Positions 62,644-64,000 of a DNA stretch of 64,000 bases are shown in pieces (the stretch's first letter is position 1; every line of letters begins with the position of its first letter). Under the pieces are notes generated by a model that saw only the letters and a program-made list of their open reading frames with translations, ran no database searches and was not told the origin of the DNA. The translations under genes were made by a program, and so were the position numbers. The stretch comes from Roseiarcus sp050012775 (lineage in GTDB: Bacteria > Pseudomonadota > Alphaproteobacteria > Rhizobiales > Beijerinckiaceae), in the NCBI GenBank assembly GCA_050012775.1, contig JBEKGN010000002.1, positions 211,797-275,796 on the forward strand, written 5' to 3'.

Positions 62644-63417
62644 CTAGCAGACGCTGTGGCCGCATTTGTGAACGGCGTCGATCTTCTCCTTGAGCTGATC
62701 GTAGCCGACGGCGCCGACGACGACCTCCTGGCCGACGACGAAGGACGGCGTGCCGTTGATCTGCAGCGAATCCGCCATTCCCATGACCTCTTGCAGACCG
62801 GCGGCCACGTCCGGGCTCTCCATGTCCTTGGCGAGGCGGTCCATGTCGAGACCGAGTTCGCGCGCGACCGCCATGGCCTCGGCCTTGCCGATCGGCCCGT
62901 GAATCGCCAGAAGCTTGTTGTGGAACTGCCAGAAGCGGTCGCCGGGCAATTGATTGCGCGCGGCGCTCGCCACTTTGGCCGCCTCGACCGAGCCTGGGCC
63001 CAGCACCGGGAAATCCTTGAGGACGAGCTTGAGATTGGGGTCGTCCTTCATCAGGCGCGCCATGTCGGGCAGGGCGCCCTTGCAGAAGTGGCAGTTGTAG
63101 TCGAAGAACTCGACGAGCGTCGCCGTTCCCTTGGGGTTGCCGACAGTCGCTTGAAATTTCGACGAAAACAGCATGTCAGCGTGATCGCCGACGATTTTTT
63201 GCCGTTCGACCTCGGCGACCTGCTTGTCGTGCTTGTCGAGCGCGTCGATCGCCTCGCGCAAGACGTCGGGATTGTTGACGAGATAGTCCCTGACGAATGC
63301 GCCGAGCTCCTGCTTCTGCGCGGGCGTGAATTCGTCGGCCGCCGCCATGCGGATCGGCATGAGGACGGTCGCCAGGGCGAGCGCCCCCGCGAGACAGGCG
63401 GCGAAATTCAATCTCAT
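62644..63417 (-). CDS. Secreted DsbA-family thiol oxidoreductase (Com1-like)
   Basis: 257 residues. Signal peptide of ~27 residues ending AAADEF. A helical N-terminal region carries LVNNPDVLREAIDAL near 46-60, typical of Com1/ScsC-like proteins that may oligomerise. The thioredoxin fold has C109-H-F-C112 and a cis-proline in INGTPSFVVG near 220. Two extra cysteines end the protein (KCGHSVC). It oxidises or isomerises disulfides in the periplasm. Start at 63417 with AGGAG six nt upstream. Confidence 0.88.
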   Translation of the reverse strand: MRLNFAACLAGALALATVLMPIRMAAADEFTPAQKQELGAFVRDYLVNNPDVLREAIDALDKHDKQVAEVERQKIVGDHADMLFSSKFQATVGNPKGTATLVEFFDYNCHFCKGALPDMARLMKDDPNLKLVLKDFPVLGPGSVEAAKVASAARNQLPGDRFWQFHNKLLAIHGPIGKAEAMAVARELGLDMDRLAKDMESPDVAAGLQEVMGMADSLQINGTPSFVVGQEVVVGAVGYDQLKEKIDAVHKCGHSVC

Positions 63418-63583
63418 GACGGTCTCCTGCGCGGTCATTTTTGCCCGGCCTTCTTGATCCGAAACCGATGGCGGATTCAAGGCGGCGCGGCGTTCAAGCG
63501 GCTCCATAGCACAGGTCGGCGCGAGACGCTTCCTCCAGGGAACGACGGCGCTCGCCAGGGCAATTCTGAACCCTTCCGCACCG

Positions 63584-63690
63584 TCATGGCCCGGCTCGAC
63601 CCGGCTATCCCAGGGCGATTGCATAGCAATCGTCCGCAAGCGCCAGGGACGCTCGCCACGGCGTGCGAGCGATTACTGCGCAATCGCCTC
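63584..63690. repeat. Palindromic interspersed repeat region
   Basis: GTCATGGCCCGGCTCGACCC near 63582 resembles the head of a REP/RIME-type unit. Behind it are perfect inverted arms GGCGATTGC (63614-63622) and GCAATCGCC (63680-63688), with smaller hairpins (CGATTGC-ATA-GCAATCG near 63616-63632) between. It has no credible coding content. Confidence 0.6.
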
Positions 63691-63739
63691 GGGACGCGCG
63701 GCGCAAAGCCGGGAATATCGGCTTGAATCGGACCAAATG

Positions 63740-63841
63740 TTTCCAAGCCTTTGCAAGGATTTCCAAACATTTCCAAGGAAAATCAAAACTGTTCCAAACG
63801 TTTCCAAGGAAATTCCAAATATAATCCTTGGCGGTTTCCAA
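63740..63841. repeat. Helically phased TTTCCAA repeat tract
   Basis: TTTCCAA or close variants begin at 63740, 63750 (TTTGCAA), 63760, 63770, 63780 (AAATCAA), ~63791 (GTTCCAA), 63801 and ~63811 (ATTCCAA), with a further copy at 63835. The spacing is 10-11 bp, one turn of DNA. The tract is AT-richer than its flanks and lies just outside the transposase fragment. It is not a CRISPR. Possible bent DNA, protein-binding iterons or an element end. Confidence 0.6.
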
Positions 63842-63896
63842 CGGAATCAAGGGGTTGGCGGCGACTCTGGCCGATTTCGTAACTCCCAAGGCGCCC

Positions 63897-64000
63897 CTAA
63901 GGAGCAAGGCGTTGGATGAGGTGGGCGGGGTCTGCGGTGAGGGTTTGCAAGATATTGTATCCCTGCTTGCGGGCAGTTGAAATGACCGAGCGCAGGCAAG
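63897..64000 (-). mobile_element. C-terminal end of an IS66-like transposase (truncated by window edge)
   Basis: The minus frame, open at base 64000, ends at TAG 63899-63897. It reads CLRSVISTARKQGYNILQTL and then TADPAHLIQRLAP. The S-T-A-R-K-Q-G-x-N-x-L-x-T-L pattern followed by a D-P and L-I-x-x-L end is the usual C-terminus of IS66-group transposases. Only 34 residues are visible, so family and intactness cannot be settled here. The end of the element should fall between here and about 63740. Confidence 0.6.

Noticed and set aside
63740..63841. Possible CRISPR array
   Set aside because: The period is 10-11 bp with no 25-40-bp repeats and no spacers; no cas genes are present.
63477..63907. 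Small minus-strand frames of 99-100 codons near the right edge
   Set aside because: They run through palindromic repeats and the phased TTTCCAA tract and have no ribosome site or family match.

Overview
The window is chromosomal DNA of a GC-rich alphaproteobacterium. A hyphomicrobial (Rhizobiales) lineage, possibly Beijerinckiaceae/Methylocystaceae, is my inference. It rests on cpdR next to an N-formylglutamate amidohydrolase gene, an MmgR-like sRNA beside an inositol-monophosphatase-family gene, HspQ, IalB-, DUF2865- and DUF2336-type proteins, a PlcP/glycosyltransferase pair and CIRCE-controlled groESL. No rRNA, tRNA or CRISPR array was seen. Most genes are ordinary housekeeping or metabolic genes of uniform composition. 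Exceptions are an AT-rich orphan near 10-11.3 kb, a graveyard of gene fragments at 52.6-53.5 kb, and a repeat-rich right edge ending in a transposase fragment.

Layout. 0-4.4 kb: a BacA/BclA-like ABC exporter cut by the left edge, divergent from a vanA-vanR-vanB vanillate O-demethylase operon that has GTATAC operator candidates. 4.5-6.6 kb: groESL with CIRCE and a strong terminator. 6.7-11.5 kb: S10 peptidase, TMEM43-like protein, palindromic repeats and an AT-rich orphan. 11.5-19.3 kb: cpdR, N-formylglutamate amidohydrolase, MmgR-like sRNA, hisN-like phosphatase, divergent SSS transporter, lipB overlapping an isovaleryl-CoA dehydrogenase gene, alpha/beta hydrolase, flavodoxin. 19.6-26.8 kb: an unusual pyruvate-kinase-like protein, a Sel1-repeat protein and a complete livGFHMK-type ABC importer. 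27-30.7 kb: DEAD-box helicase, two tandem paralogous small membrane proteins of unknown function, argG. 30.8-36 kb: PAP2 phosphatase, SDR, and a putative aldolase, PfkB kinase and histidine phosphatase facing a transaldolase.

36-43 kb: lipoprotein hydrolase, MFS transporter, a plcP-agt-like membrane lipid remodelling pair, GST, and a CitE-like lyase with a MaoC hydratase. 43-52.5 kb: DUF2336, FrnE-like DsbA, YejA-like peptide-binding protein, IalB, HspQ, a malyl-CoA-lyase-like protein, AsmA-like, DUF2865. 52.6-55.7 kb: remnants of a sugar ABC permease, an RND pump and an M23 peptidase, then a divergent SBF transporter/LysR pair. This stretch is bracketed by two copies of the 3' end of the RND pump gene. 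55.7-64 kb: RND pump and adaptor, EcsC, UppP, a lone Flp pilin, a secreted DsbA, REP-like palindromes, a helically phased TTTCCAA repeat tract and the C-terminus of an IS66-like transposase.

Functional themes are aromatic (lignin monomer) demethylation, branched-chain or related amino acid uptake with acyl-CoA catabolism, C4 CoA-ester chemistry, and envelope maintenance. Nothing here is clearly a wholly new system. The best candidates for new biology are the aldolase-kinase-phosphatase-transaldolase group, the pyruvate-kinase-like protein with its N-terminal extension, and the tandem small membrane proteins.
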